Assembly (NCBI GenBank): GCA_002383285.1
Contig: DFXU01000100.1
Span: 7,726-21,270, forward strand
From: Caryophanales bacterium UBA4100
GTDB taxonomy: Bacteria > Bacillota > Bacilli > Paenibacillales > UBA4045
Length of the DNA: 13,545 nt
Reading direction: 5' to 3'
Positions within the stretch are counted from its first letter, which is position 1, and every line of letters begins with the position of its first letter. A model generated the notes under the pieces. That model was not told the origin of the DNA, made no database searches, and saw only the letters and a list, made by a program, of their open reading frames with translations. Both the position numbers and the translations under genes were made by a program. Of the stretch, positions 5,642-13,545 are shown piece after piece.

Positions 5642-6889
5642 ATGGATTTTAAACGTTTCGGTGCTTTTTTACTGATTGTTATTGTAGGCTTAGGATTAAT
5701 TAGTTGGACGACTCCCGACATAATAAAAAATGTGCGTTTAGGGTTAGATTTGAAGGGTGGATTCGAGGTTCTGTATATTGTTGAGCCTCTAGATGAAACA
5801 CAGGAGTTATCACACGATGTTCTATTAGAGGCTGCACGTAGTATTGAAGACAGGGCGAATAAGAATGGGGCTGAAGAGCCAGAGGTTACTCCAGAGGGTA
5901 GAGATCGGATTCGAGTGAAGATCGCTGGAGTTACAAACCCTGAGAAGGTTCGAGAAACGCTAAAGGAACCAGCAAATCTTACATTCCGATCTTCTGATGG
6001 TACTATTGAGCTCAGAGGCAATGATTTTGTTGAGAATGCCGCATCTGTTCAATTCGATGGAACTACACAAGCGCCGATCATTACTATTGAATTGAAGGAC
6101 AAGGATAAATTCTACGAAATTACCCAACGGATTTCACAAAAAGCACCACCTGATAATGTTCTTGAGATCTGGCTAAATGAGGAACGATTGACCAGTCCTT
6201 CTGTTAGACAAGGGATTAATAGTAATAAAGCAACCATTGATGGATACAGCCTAGAAGAAGCTCGTGACTATGCTTCTAAGATTAACTTAGGTGCACTTCC
6301 AGTAAAGCTGACTGAAAAATATACACAGGTCGTGGATGCAACCTTGGGTCAGGCTTCGTTAGATAAGACGGTAACTGCTGGACTAATCGGTTCGGTATTC
6401 ATTCTATTGTTCATGTTATTCTTCTATCGGGTTCCGGGTATTGTAGCAGTTATTACCCTCATAGCATATACATGGCTACTTCTCAATATATTCAATTGGA
6501 TGAATGCGACATTAACCTTACCAGGTATAGCGGCATTTGTTCTTGGTATCGGGATGGCTGTAGATGCTAATATTATTACCTATGAGCGTATTAAAGATGA
6601 AATTCGAAGCGGAAAAAGTATATTATCTTCAATCAAAGCAGGCAGTAAGAACTCATTGAGAACGATTCTGGATGCGAACATCACTACAATCATAGCCGCA
6701 ACTGTATTGTTCAATATTGGATCAGGCGCGATTAAGGGATTTGCACTAGTTCTTATTGTAAGTATTCTTGCAAGTATGATAACGAATGTATTCTTCTCAC
6801 GACTTCTACTCTTCCTTCTTGTGCGAAGTAATCTGGTGAAGAAGCTGAGCTATTTTGGAGTTAAGGAGGGTGAGGTCAGTGAACTTTAA
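5642..6889 (+). CDS. secD: Protein translocase subunit SecD
   Basis: A 415-residue SecD of the RND-type Sec accessory complex, which uses the proton motive force to help pull proteins out through SecYEG. One N-terminal membrane helix (about 6-24) is followed by the conserved D1 motif LGLDLKGG (33-40). An extracytoplasmic P1 domain (about 45-235) follows, then five helices. The fourth-helix region carries GMAVDANIITYERIKDE (304-320), with the key Asp308. The length is at the short end for stand-alone SecD, as in other Gram-positives that lack the long E. coli insert. The start ATG is the only reasonable one, but GAGGGGAG (5622-5629) lies 12 bases upstream, an unusually long spacing that may lower initiation. 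The end overlaps secF by 11 bases, indicating coupled translation. Confidence 0.97.
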   Translation: MDFKRFGAFLLIVIVGLGLISWTTPDIIKNVRLGLDLKGGFEVLYIVEPLDETQELSHDVLLEAARSIEDRANKNGAEEPEVTPEGRDRIRVKIAGVTNPEKVRETLKEPANLTFRSSDGTIELRGNDFVENAASVQFDGTTQAPIITIELKDKDKFYEITQRISQKAPPDNVLEIWLNEERLTSPSVRQGINSNKATIDGYSLEEARDYASKINLGALPVKLTEKYTQVVDATLGQASLDKTVTAGLIGSVFILLFMLFFYRVPGIVAVITLIAYTWLLLNIFNWMNATLTLPGIAAFVLGIGMAVDANIITYERIKDEIRSGKSILSSIKAGSKNSLRTILDANITTIIAATVLFNIGSGAIKGFALVLIVSILASMITNVFFSRLLLFLLVRSNLVKKLSYFGVKEGEVSEL

Positions 6890-7799
6890 GATTAATTTTA
6901 TGAAGCATTACAAGAAATTCTTCCTCTACTCATCCATTATTTCTATAGTAGGTTTACTAACAATTGCTATCTTCGGAATGAACTACGGTGTAGATTTCAA
7001 GGCTGGCACAACGTTAGATATTACTATGGGACAGCAGGCTGAGAAAGCAAACGTTGAGGAGATTATTCGTACAACACTTCCTGAAGTGAAGGATGTAATC
7101 CTAACAATGGGGAGTAACAATGAACGTGTAACAGCTCGTTTCGACAATGTACTGAGTCAACAGGAAACGAATAAGGTCATAACCGCATTTGAAGATAAAT
7201 ACGGTGAACAAGTGTCATACGAAGAGAATACTGTAGATGTTACGATGGCTAAAGAACTAGCCAGGAAAGCAATGCTGGCTGTTCTTTACGCAAGTGTTGC
7301 GATCATTATATATGTAAGCATTCGATTTGAATGGCGTTTTGCAGTTGCGGCGATTGTTGCTCTACTGCATGATGCACTCATCACAATAAGTATCTTCTCT
7401 ATATTCAGACTTGAGGTTAACTTGCCTTTCGTAGCTGCTGTCCTTACCATTATCGGATATTCGATTAATGATACGATCGTCATCTTCGACAGAGTACGTG
7501 AGAATGTAAGATTCGCTAAGCTCAAGACTTTCAGTGATCTAGTAGCACTCGTTAACCGAAGTATATGGCAAACAATGACACGCTCCATCAATACAGTTGT
7601 AACTGTGCTGTTCGCAGCAACCGCATTGTTCATATTCGGGAGCGAAGCCATTCGATTATTCTCATTGGCGATGATTATCGGATTAATGTGTGGTGTGTAT
7701 TCATCCATTATTATTGCCTGCCCAATCTGGTTATTGCTTAAGAATAAATCGTTGAATGCTAAGAAACTGACGAGTCCTAACCCAATTGCTAAACCTTAG
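6879..7799 (+). CDS. secF: Protein translocase subunit SecF
   Basis: A 306-residue partner of SecD. The first helix (about 12-32) is followed by the F1 motif YGVDFKAGT (36-44), a short extracytoplasmic domain (about 45-125) and five further helices. The conserved block GYSINDTIVIFDRVREN (193-209) carries the Asp of the proton path. The GTG at 6879 is chosen because AAGGAGGG (6863-6870) lies 8 bases upstream. An ATG at 6855 in the same frame would place the ribosome site inside the gene. Translation begins inside the last codons of secD. In B. subtilis the two proteins are fused as SecDF; here they are separate, as in many other bacteria. Confidence 0.96.
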   Translation: MNFKINFMKHYKKFFLYSSIISIVGLLTIAIFGMNYGVDFKAGTTLDITMGQQAEKANVEEIIRTTLPEVKDVILTMGSNNERVTARFDNVLSQQETNKVITAFEDKYGEQVSYEENTVDVTMAKELARKAMLAVLYASVAIIIYVSIRFEWRFAVAAIVALLHDALITISIFSIFRLEVNLPFVAAVLTIIGYSINDTIVIFDRVRENVRFAKLKTFSDLVALVNRSIWQTMTRSINTVVTVLFAATALFIFGSEAIRLFSLAMIIGLMCGVYSSIIIACPIWLLLKNKSLNAKKLTSPNPIAKP

Positions 7800-7831
7800 C
7801 CGTTGAATAAACTTTTCAAGGATGTGGCTTG

Positions 7832-8785
7832 ATGAAGGAAGAGCGTTACAGAAAGGCGGAGAAAGCCGCATGGATTGGCATCATCGGGAATGTAGTTCTT
7901 GCATTAATGAAGGGCACCGTTGGTTTTATGTCAGGAAGTAAGGCATTAATTGCCGATGCAGCGAATTCAGCATCAGACGTAGCAGGCTCCTTCGCCGTGC
8001 TAGTAGGCATTCGTGCTGCACAATTACCACCGGATAAGGATCATCCCTATGGTCATGGCAAGGCAGAATCTATAGCGGCCATAATCGTTTCTGTACTACT
8101 GATGCTGGTAGGAATAGAGATAGCAATAAGTGCTATTAAATCCATAAGTGCTGGAGTTCTTGAAGCTCCGAAGTGGTATGCAATGGTAGCTATCACCGTT
8201 TCGATCCTAGCTAAGGAAGCTTTGTTCCAATACAAATATCACTTAGGCAAAAAATTGTCCAGTCAGGCTCTTATCGCTAATGCTTGGGATGATCGATCTG
8301 ATGTGTATTCATCTATTGCTGCGTTTGTCGGTGTAGGTGCAGCTCTCATTGGCGGTTACTGGGATATCCCTATACTGTATTACATGGATCCAATCGCAAG
8401 CTTATTGGTAGCAGGTTTTGTCATTATGATTGGCTATAAGCTGGTCATGCAGTCCATTCATAGTACAATGGATCACGTGCTTCATGACGAGGATTCCGAG
8501 GAATTATTGAAATCGGTGTTGAAAACCAAAGGTGTAATCGCTGTTGATGATCTTAGAGCGCGTGAGCATGGTCATTATGTAATTGTTGATGTGAAAATCA
8601 GTGTTAACCCAAGAATAACAGTTTTGGAAGGTCACGACATAGCTAAGGCTGTCAAGCTCAATCTGCTAGATCGATTTTCTCATGTATCTGATGTATTCGT
8701 ACACGTTAACCCCTATGATCCAGGATATCCGTATAAGATTGATATGGATTCAGAAGAGAATAGTTTACCTAATATGATTCATTAA
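7832..8785 (+). CDS. Cation diffusion facilitator, probable manganese exporter
   Basis: A 317-residue CDF antiporter with six N-terminal membrane helices and a cytoplasmic C-terminal domain (about 212-295, containing KTKGVIAVDDLRAREHGHY). Residues align by number with E. coli YiiP. Site A has Asn45 and Asp49 (ADAANSASD) and Asp153 and Asp157 (AWDDRSD), in place of the Asp-Asp/His-Asp of zinc exporters. Site B keeps Asp68, His71 and His75 (DKDHPYGHGKAE). The Asn-Asp/Asp-Asp combination is typical of manganese CDFs such as MntE, so export of Mn(II) in exchange for protons is the best guess. B. subtilis MneP/MneS are related candidates. The ATG at 7832 is chosen, with AAGGA (7818-7822) 9 bases upstream; a TTG directly before it is possible. 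The gene starts 32 bases after secF and ends 24 bases before recJ, so it is probably part of the sec-recJ operon. No manganese riboswitch or MntR-like site was recognised upstream. Confidence 0.93.
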   Translation: MKEERYRKAEKAAWIGIIGNVVLALMKGTVGFMSGSKALIADAANSASDVAGSFAVLVGIRAAQLPPDKDHPYGHGKAESIAAIIVSVLLMLVGIEIAISAIKSISAGVLEAPKWYAMVAITVSILAKEALFQYKYHLGKKLSSQALIANAWDDRSDVYSSIAAFVGVGAALIGGYWDIPILYYMDPIASLLVAGFVIMIGYKLVMQSIHSTMDHVLHDEDSEELLKSVLKTKGVIAVDDLRAREHGHYVIVDVKISVNPRITVLEGHDIAKAVKLNLLDRFSHVSDVFVHVNPYDPGYPYKIDMDSEENSLPNMIH

Positions 8786-8809
8786 TCATGATCGGTCAGG
8801 AGGTATACG

Positions 8810-11251
8810 GTGCTTCAATCCAATGCCAGATGGTCAATTCCAAGTGTGGATACGACAGTAGTAGAACAGCTATGTCAACAACTGAATATACCCCCTTTGT
8901 TGGCTCATCTATTAACAGTCCGTGGATTGAATGAGGTGGAGGAAGCGAGGCACTTCTTGTTTGGCAAAAAGGATCTTTTTCATGATCCTTTTTTACTTGA
9001 CGGGATGGATAAGGCTGTAGATCGGATTCGATCCGCGTTGATTAATAGAGAGAGGATTCGAATCTATGGAGATTATGATGCGGATGGTGTGAGCAGCACA
9101 TCACTCATGATCATCCTCATGCAACGGCTGGATGCGGATTATGATTACTATATTCCCAATCGTCTGGTTGAGGGGTATGGTCTCAACCGCAATGCAATTG
9201 ATCTTGCCAAGAAGCAGGATATTAAGCTCATTATAACCGTAGATACTGGAATTAGTGCTGTAGATGAGATATCCTATGCGCGCGAGCAAGGCATTGAGGT
9301 CATTGTGACCGACCATCATGAGCCGCCAGACATCTTACCCGATGCATACACTATTATTAATCCCAAGAAGTGGGGATGTACATATCCATTTAAGCAACTG
9401 GCTGGGGTTGGAGTTGCATTCAAGCTAGCTGAAGCCGTTCTAGGGCGATTTCCTGAGGAATTATTAGAATTTGTAACGATAGGAACAATAGCAGATTTGA
9501 TGCCGCTTATTGGTGAGAATCGAATATTCGTACGAATGGGAATAGAGCGCCTTAGGACAAATTCGTCGCATGGAATGCGAGCTTTATTAGGAGTATCAGG
9601 TATTGATCAGAAGGATCTTCATGCTGGACATATCGGATATTCAGTTGCACCTCGTATTAATGCTAGCGGACGTTTAGAGCATGCAAGTATTGCAGTTACA
9701 TGCCTGACAACGAGTAATGAACAAGAGGCGGAGCATATTGCATTCGACTTGGATCGTTTGAATCGAGAACGACAGCTAATCGTTGAACACATATCTGCTG
9801 AAGCAATGGAGCAGGCAGCTAATCTCCTCGAGCATGAGCTTATGGAGAAAGTGCTTGTACTTGCGGGTGAAGGCTGGAATGTTGGAGTTGTTGGCATTGT
9901 TGCTTCAAAGGTATTAGAGCGATATTATAGACCAACAATAATTCTCAGCATCGATCCGGTAACAGGTCTTGCCAAGGGCTCAGCCCGCTCAATACCTGGC
10001 TTCGATATTCATGCAGCACTAACGAACTGCAGTCACCTCCTAGAGCATTATGGAGGTCATCAAGCTGCAGCGGGGATGACTTTACATAGAGATCGGCTTA
10101 TCGATCTTCATCGCAGCTTGAACGATTACGCTGATCAGCAGCTAACCGATGATTTATTGATACCTGAGTTGAAGGTGGATATGGAGATTGACCCAAGAGA
10201 GATAACTGTAGATATGATTAGTCAGTTAGAGTTGCTCGCTCCCTACGGAATGAAGAATCCATCTCCGAGGTTTTTATTAAATGGTCTTCAGCTAAAGGAA
10301 ATCAAGATTATGGGTAAGGATCAGCAGCATATTAAACTGCTGTTATGTCATGCCCTAGACACGAATACGATGACCATGGAAGCACTTGCCTTTGGTAAAG
10401 CGAATTGGGCTCCACTCATCTCATCGAATGATCAAATTGATATTGTTGGCGAGCTTAGTGTGAACGAATGGAATGGGGTAAGGAGACCTCAGGTGATTAT
10501 GAAGGACATTCGTATTACGGGTAAGCAAGTATTCGATTGGCGTGGTAAGAAGCTTAGTGATTCAATTGTAATGAAATGGATGGTAGGATTTAGCTCATCG
10601 ATGCTAGATGGCGGGAAGAAAGCCATTGTATTGTTCAGGGAAGAGGAATGGGCGCAAATCGATATAGACTTGGTTTATCATAATGGAATTTCTGTATGGT
10701 TAGCTAGCGGAATCAACTCGTTCATTCCCATGAATGACATAGCGAAGGTAACTGATCCGGATGAAATTGCTGACTTACTCATACTCTCCATGCCACCCAA
10801 CCTGGCACGAATAGAATCAGCACTACCTTTATTCCCGAGTGTAAATCGAGTATATTGCATGATGCAGGATATCGTTGCTAATATCTCCGGTCCGATGCCT
10901 GCGAGAGAGCAATTTATTCAAGTTTATCGTTTACTAATGCGGGATAACCATGCAGTAGATATCAACTTACTAGAATCAGCGGTGAGGAGACAAGCAGGAA
11001 TAACATCATCAGCCTTTCTATTTATATTGACAGTTTTTGAGGAACTGTTATTCTTGGCAAGAGAGGGGCAATGGTTACATGTTCGTAAGACTCCTGCTAA
11101 GATGGAGCTCCAGGAATCCAGTAGCTACCAAGAGAAGTTGCATCGCGAGGAAGTAGAGAGAGAGCTTATCTATTCGAATGCTAAGGAGCTCAAGGAATGG
11201 ATTGTTCAGCGCATACAGCCCTTGCAGAGCAAGCGAGAGCTTCCTATGTAG
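8810..11251 (+). CDS. recJ: Single-stranded-DNA-specific 5'-3' exonuclease RecJ
   Basis: An 813-residue RecJ, longer than E. coli RecJ (577) because it has the extra C-terminal domain of Firmicute RecJ. The DHH catalytic core shows GDYDADG (87-93), VDTG (144-147), TDHHEPP (167-173) and TIADL (226-230). DHHA1 contains RINASGRLEH (282-291) and YGGHQAAAGMT (414-424). An OB-fold region follows (about 450-570), then the Firmicute-type C-terminal region (about 575-790). The enzyme degrades 5'-ended single strands in recombinational and mismatch repair and uses Mn(II) or Mg(II) held by the DHH aspartates and histidines. All expected catalytic residues are present. The start is GTG at 8810, with AGGAGGT (8798-8804) just upstream. 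It lies 24 bases after the CDF gene. Confidence 0.97.
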   Translation: MLQSNARWSIPSVDTTVVEQLCQQLNIPPLLAHLLTVRGLNEVEEARHFLFGKKDLFHDPFLLDGMDKAVDRIRSALINRERIRIYGDYDADGVSSTSLMIILMQRLDADYDYYIPNRLVEGYGLNRNAIDLAKKQDIKLIITVDTGISAVDEISYAREQGIEVIVTDHHEPPDILPDAYTIINPKKWGCTYPFKQLAGVGVAFKLAEAVLGRFPEELLEFVTIGTIADLMPLIGENRIFVRMGIERLRTNSSHGMRALLGVSGIDQKDLHAGHIGYSVAPRINASGRLEHASIAVTCLTTSNEQEAEHIAFDLDRLNRERQLIVEHISAEAMEQAANLLEHELMEKVLVLAGEGWNVGVVGIVASKVLERYYRPTIILSIDPVTGLAKGSARSIPGFDIHAALTNCSHLLEHYGGHQAAAGMTLHRDRLIDLHRSLNDYADQQLTDDLLIPELKVDMEIDPREITVDMISQLELLAPYGMKNPSPRFLLNGLQLKEIKIMGKDQQHIKLLLCHALDTNTMTMEALAFGKANWAPLISSNDQIDIVGELSVNEWNGVRRPQVIMKDIRITGKQVFDWRGKKLSDSIVMKWMVGFSSSMLDGGKKAIVLFREEEWAQIDIDLVYHNGISVWLASGINSFIPMNDIAKVTDPDEIADLLILSMPPNLARIESALPLFPSVNRVYCMMQDIVANISGPMPAREQFIQVYRLLMRDNHAVDINLLESAVRRQAGITSSAFLFILTVFEELLFLAREGQWLHVRKTPAKMELQESSSYQEKLHREEVERELIYSNAKELKEWIVQRIQPLQSKRELPM

Positions 11252-11318
11252 GAGAAGGGCTACAAATCAATACTCTCGTTTGGTCACAAATATCTGATTT
11301 ACGAATAGGAGACTACAC

Positions 11319-11834
11319 ATGAATTTCAAAGAACACATTCGCGTTATCCACGATTTTCCCCAGCCGGGTATCCGATTTAAAGATATAACGACCTTATTGA
11401 ATGACGGAGATGCATACAAAGCATGTATTGATGAGATGAAGGAATTAGTACAGCATTGGAAAATTGATAAAATTGCCGGTCCTGAAGCGCGTGGATTTGT
11501 AATCGGAGCTCCCCTAGCCTATGCATTAGGTGTTGGTTTCATTCCCATTCGTAAGAGTGGTAAGCTACCTGGAGAGACAATCTCTGTTGGTTATGATTTG
11601 GAGTATGGTAAGGATCAGCTTGCCGTACATAAAGATGCAATCAAGCCCGGAGAGAACATATTGATCGCTGATGATCTTCTAGCCACTGGCGGGACTATTG
11701 AAACTTGTATTAAGCTGATACGCCAGCTAGGAGGCCATGTTACAGGCGCTTCCTTCCTCATAGAGCTGACTTATTTGAACGGAAGGGATAAGCTCGCAGG
11801 AATCGATGATGTTGTAAGTTTGGTGAAGTATTGA
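11319..11834 (+). CDS. apt: Adenine phosphoribosyltransferase
   Basis: A 171-residue soluble enzyme of normal family length that converts adenine and PRPP to AMP and pyrophosphate (purine salvage). The PRPP-binding motif LIADDLLATGGT (115-126) is intact. The N-terminal FPQPGIRFKDIT (13-24), the PEARGF loop (55-60) and the flexible-loop region GKLPGETISVGYDLEYG (81-97) are characteristic. The ATG at 11319 is preceded by TAGGAG. It follows recJ after 67 bases with no terminator seen and precedes relA after 102 bases. This apt-relA pairing is conserved in bacilli and links purine salvage with (p)ppGpp metabolism. Confidence 0.97.
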   Translation: MNFKEHIRVIHDFPQPGIRFKDITTLLNDGDAYKACIDEMKELVQHWKIDKIAGPEARGFVIGAPLAYALGVGFIPIRKSGKLPGETISVGYDLEYGKDQLAVHKDAIKPGENILIADDLLATGGTIETCIKLIRQLGGHVTGASFLIELTYLNGRDKLAGIDDVVSLVKY

Positions 11835-11862
11835 TTGCGAGTGTATAATTATAACGTATGAT
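11835..11862 (+). promoter_or_regulatory. Possible promoter of relA
   Basis: In the 102-base gap after apt, TTGCGA (11835-11840, four of six) and TATGAT (11857-11862, five of six) are spaced by 16 bases. An overlapping alternative is TATAAT at 11844-11849 with a weak TTGGTG at 11820-11825. Either could give relA a promoter of its own in addition to read-through from the operon. Confidence 0.35.
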
Positions 11863-11936
11863 AACGATGTGATATATGAATGAATGGGTGTTTATAGATT
11901 GATTATTATTCCGCATTGGCGAGAAGGGATAGGGTT

Positions 11937-13545
11937 ATGGGCATCGAACAGTTGTTAGAAAAAGCAGCCACCTACATGAAAGACATCGATCTGCAGCGTA
12001 TTCGTGAAGCCTATGAATTTGCCGATGAAGCCCATATAGGTCAGCTTCGCAAATCTGGAGAGCCCTATATTCTTCACCCGCTTGCGGTTGCAGAAATATT
12101 GTTAGATATGCAGATGGACATAACCTCAGTTATTGCTTCTTTATTACATGATGTGGTTGAGGACACAACGGTGTCGCTTGATGTTGTTCGTGACAAGTTT
12201 GGCATACCTTGTGCAATGATTGTTGATGGATTGACTAAGCTTGAGAAAATTCGTTTCAAATCCAAGGAAGAGCAACAGAACGAGAATTATCGTAAAATGT
12301 TCGTCGCAATGGCTCAGGATATTCGAGTTATTCTCATTAAATTAGCGGATCGACTTCATAATATGCGTACATTAAAGTTTCAATCCGAAGAAAACCAACG
12401 CAGAATCGCGGAAGAAACGCTGGAGATTTTCTGTCCCATAGCCCACCGACTTGGTATGTCAGCAATAAAGTGGGAAATGGAGGACATATCCCTTCGTTTC
12501 TTGAATTCTCAGCAATACTATCGAATTGTGAACCTCATGCAGAAGAAGCGTCGTGAGCGAGAGGAATTCATTCAGGATGTCGTCGAAACCATTCGTGATA
12601 AAGTATCTGAGACAGGTATTGAGGCTGACATCTCAGGCAGACCTAAACATATTTATAGCATATATAACAAAATGATTACAAAAAATAAGGAATTCAATGA
12701 AATATACGATTTATTAGCCATTCGTGTCATTGTAGATAATATCAAGGATTGTTATGCCACTCTAGGTGTCATTCATACGTTATGGAAGCCTATGCCAGGG
12801 CGGTTCAAGGATTATGTTGCTATGCCCAAGGCCAATATGTATCAATCCCTGCATACGACCGTCATAGGTCCGAATGGGGAGCCGTTAGAAATTCAGATTA
12901 GAACCTGGGAGATGCATCGCACCTCAGAGTATGGGGTAGCTGCGCATTGGGCCTATAAAGAAGGCTCAGCAGTACCTACCGGAAGCTTCGAGGAGAAGAT
13001 GACTTGGATTCGTGAGGTTATTGAGCTGCAAGAGGATACATCCGATGCAGCTGAATTTATGGAAAGTCTTAAGATGGATTTCTTCTCCGATCTTGTATTT
13101 GTTTTCACGCCGAAGGGTGAAGTAATCGAGCTTCCTGCAGGCTCGGTACCGCTTGATTTTGCATATCGGATTCATACGGAGATTGGCAATCGTACAATAG
13201 GGGCCAAGGTCAACAGCAAGATTGTACCTCTAGATCACAAGCTCAAGACAGGTGATATTGTTGAGATCTTGACATCCAAGCATTCCTATGGCCCTAGTCA
13301 AGACTGGGTCAAGGTTGTGAAATCTTCCCATGCGAAGTCGAAGATCCGTCAATGGTTTAAGAAGGATAAACGAGAAGAGTATGTGGAGAAAGGTAAAGAG
13401 GCGCTAGAGCGGGAGTTGAAGCGACTAGGACTAGAGCCCTCAGCCTTCATGACAGATGAGAAGATGCTTGAGGTTGCTAATAAATTCAGCTTTCATGATA
13501 TTGATGACATGCTCTCTGCCATCGGCTTTAATGGCATTACTGCTG
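11937..13545 (+). CDS. relA: Bifunctional (p)ppGpp synthetase/hydrolase RelA/SpoT family, 3' end cut by window edge
   Basis: An open frame of 536 codons runs off the right edge. The N-terminal HD hydrolase domain (about 25-180) has YILHPLAVA and the intact HDVVED motif (71-76). The synthetase domain (about 230-345) has GRPKH (234-238), YQSLHTT (302-308) and EIQIRT (318-323) with catalytic Glu318. A TGS domain (about 386-447) begins at FVFTPKGEVIELP, and part of the helical region follows. The ACT domain is outside the window. The synthetase carries RFKD (289-292), the RXKD form of bifunctional Rel enzymes rather than the EXDD of monofunctional RelA. With the intact HD motif this predicts both synthesis and hydrolysis of (p)ppGpp. 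Cytoplasmic and ribosome-associated. The start ATG has AAGGGA (11924-11929) 7 bases upstream. It follows apt. Confidence 0.97.
   Translation, partial: MGIEQLLEKAATYMKDIDLQRIREAYEFADEAHIGQLRKSGEPYILHPLAVAEILLDMQMDITSVIASLLHDVVEDTTVSLDVVRDKFGIPCAMIVDGLTKLEKIRFKSKEEQQNENYRKMFVAMAQDIRVILIKLADRLHNMRTLKFQSEENQRRIAEETLEIFCPIAHRLGMSAIKWEMEDISLRFLNSQQYYRIVNLMQKKRREREEFIQDVVETIRDKVSETGIEADISGRPKHIYSIYNKMITKNKEFNEIYDLLAIRVIVDNIKDCYATLGVIHTLWKPMPGRFKDYVAMPKANMYQSLHTTVIGPNGEPLEIQIRTWEMHRTSEYGVAAHWAYKEGSAVPTGSFEEKMTWIREVIELQEDTSDAAEFMESLKMDFFSDLVFVFTPKGEVIELPAGSVPLDFAYRIHTEIGNRTIGAKVNSKIVPLDHKLKTGDIVEILTSKHSYGPSQDWVKVVKSSHAKSKIRQWFKKDKREEYVEKGKEALERELKRLGLEPSAFMTDEKMLEVANKFSFHDIDDMLSAIGFNGITA

Noticed and set aside
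6855..6878. N-terminal extension of SecF from an in-frame ATG.
   Set aside because: AAGGAGGG lies just after this ATG and correctly positions the GTG at 6879; the extension is basic and unlike SecF.
11228..11252. A possible hairpin at the end of recJ (CTTCCT ... AGGAGAAG).
   Set aside because: Only about four strong pairs form and no T-run follows, so it is not a terminator; read-through to apt is likely.
12966..13175. Minus-strand open frame of 69 codons inside relA.
   Set aside because: It is antisense to a well-conserved relA coding region, has no ribosome site and encodes no recognisable protein. The same applies to the other short antisense frames in permease, secF, CDF and recJ.
1..13545. 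Search by eye for CRISPR repeats, tRNA cloverleafs, insertion-sequence ends, attachment sites and riboswitches.
   Set aside because: No regularly spaced repeats, tRNA-like arms, transposase fragments or long leaders were seen; all gaps are 161 bases or shorter.

Overview
The window looks like a core chromosomal segment of a low-to-moderate GC, endospore-forming Firmicute, most likely Paenibacillus or a close relative. The evidence is a SpoVB-type flippase, a ComN-type regulator, GGAGG-type ribosome binding sites, frequent TTG/GTG starts, and a gene order that (from memory) parallels the Bacillus subtilis yrzE - yrbG - spoVB - yrzD(comN) - secDF - ... - recJ - apt - relA region. I saw no rRNA, tRNA, insertion sequence, phage gene or CRISPR array.

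Left part (1-5097), mixed orientations: a PAP2/Aur1-like membrane phosphatase or phosphotransferase runs off the left edge on the minus strand. It is followed by a small four-helix membrane protein (TIGR04086/YrzE type, minus). Divergent from that are an ArsB/NhaD-superfamily ion permease (plus) and a DUF421/YrbG-like membrane protein (plus). The latter converges with spoVB (minus), and the two stop codons abut with no base between them. The permease and the PAP2 gene appear to be additions relative to the Bacillus order.

Middle and right part (5259-13545), all plus strand: comN ends in an intrinsic terminator that includes its own stop codon. A strong sigma-A-like promoter (5577-5605) then reads into secD and secF (separate proteins overlapping by 11 bases), a cation diffusion facilitator, recJ, apt and relA, which runs off the right edge. 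secD to recJ are tightly spaced and look like one operon. apt and relA follow after gaps of 67 and 102 bases and may also have a promoter of their own.

Functional themes are envelope and protein export (SecDF, SpoVB, PAP2), ion homeostasis (permease, CDF), DNA repair (RecJ), purine salvage (Apt) and the stringent response (Rel). The CDF protein carries an Asn-Asp/Asp-Asp transport site, which points to manganese rather than zinc export. Two downstream neighbours, RecJ and the Rel hydrolase, belong to manganese-dependent enzyme families. I did not find a clearly new system; most of the window is ordinary conserved housekeeping DNA, and the findings are modest regulatory and gene-context observations. 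There is no gene-free stretch longer than about 160 bases.
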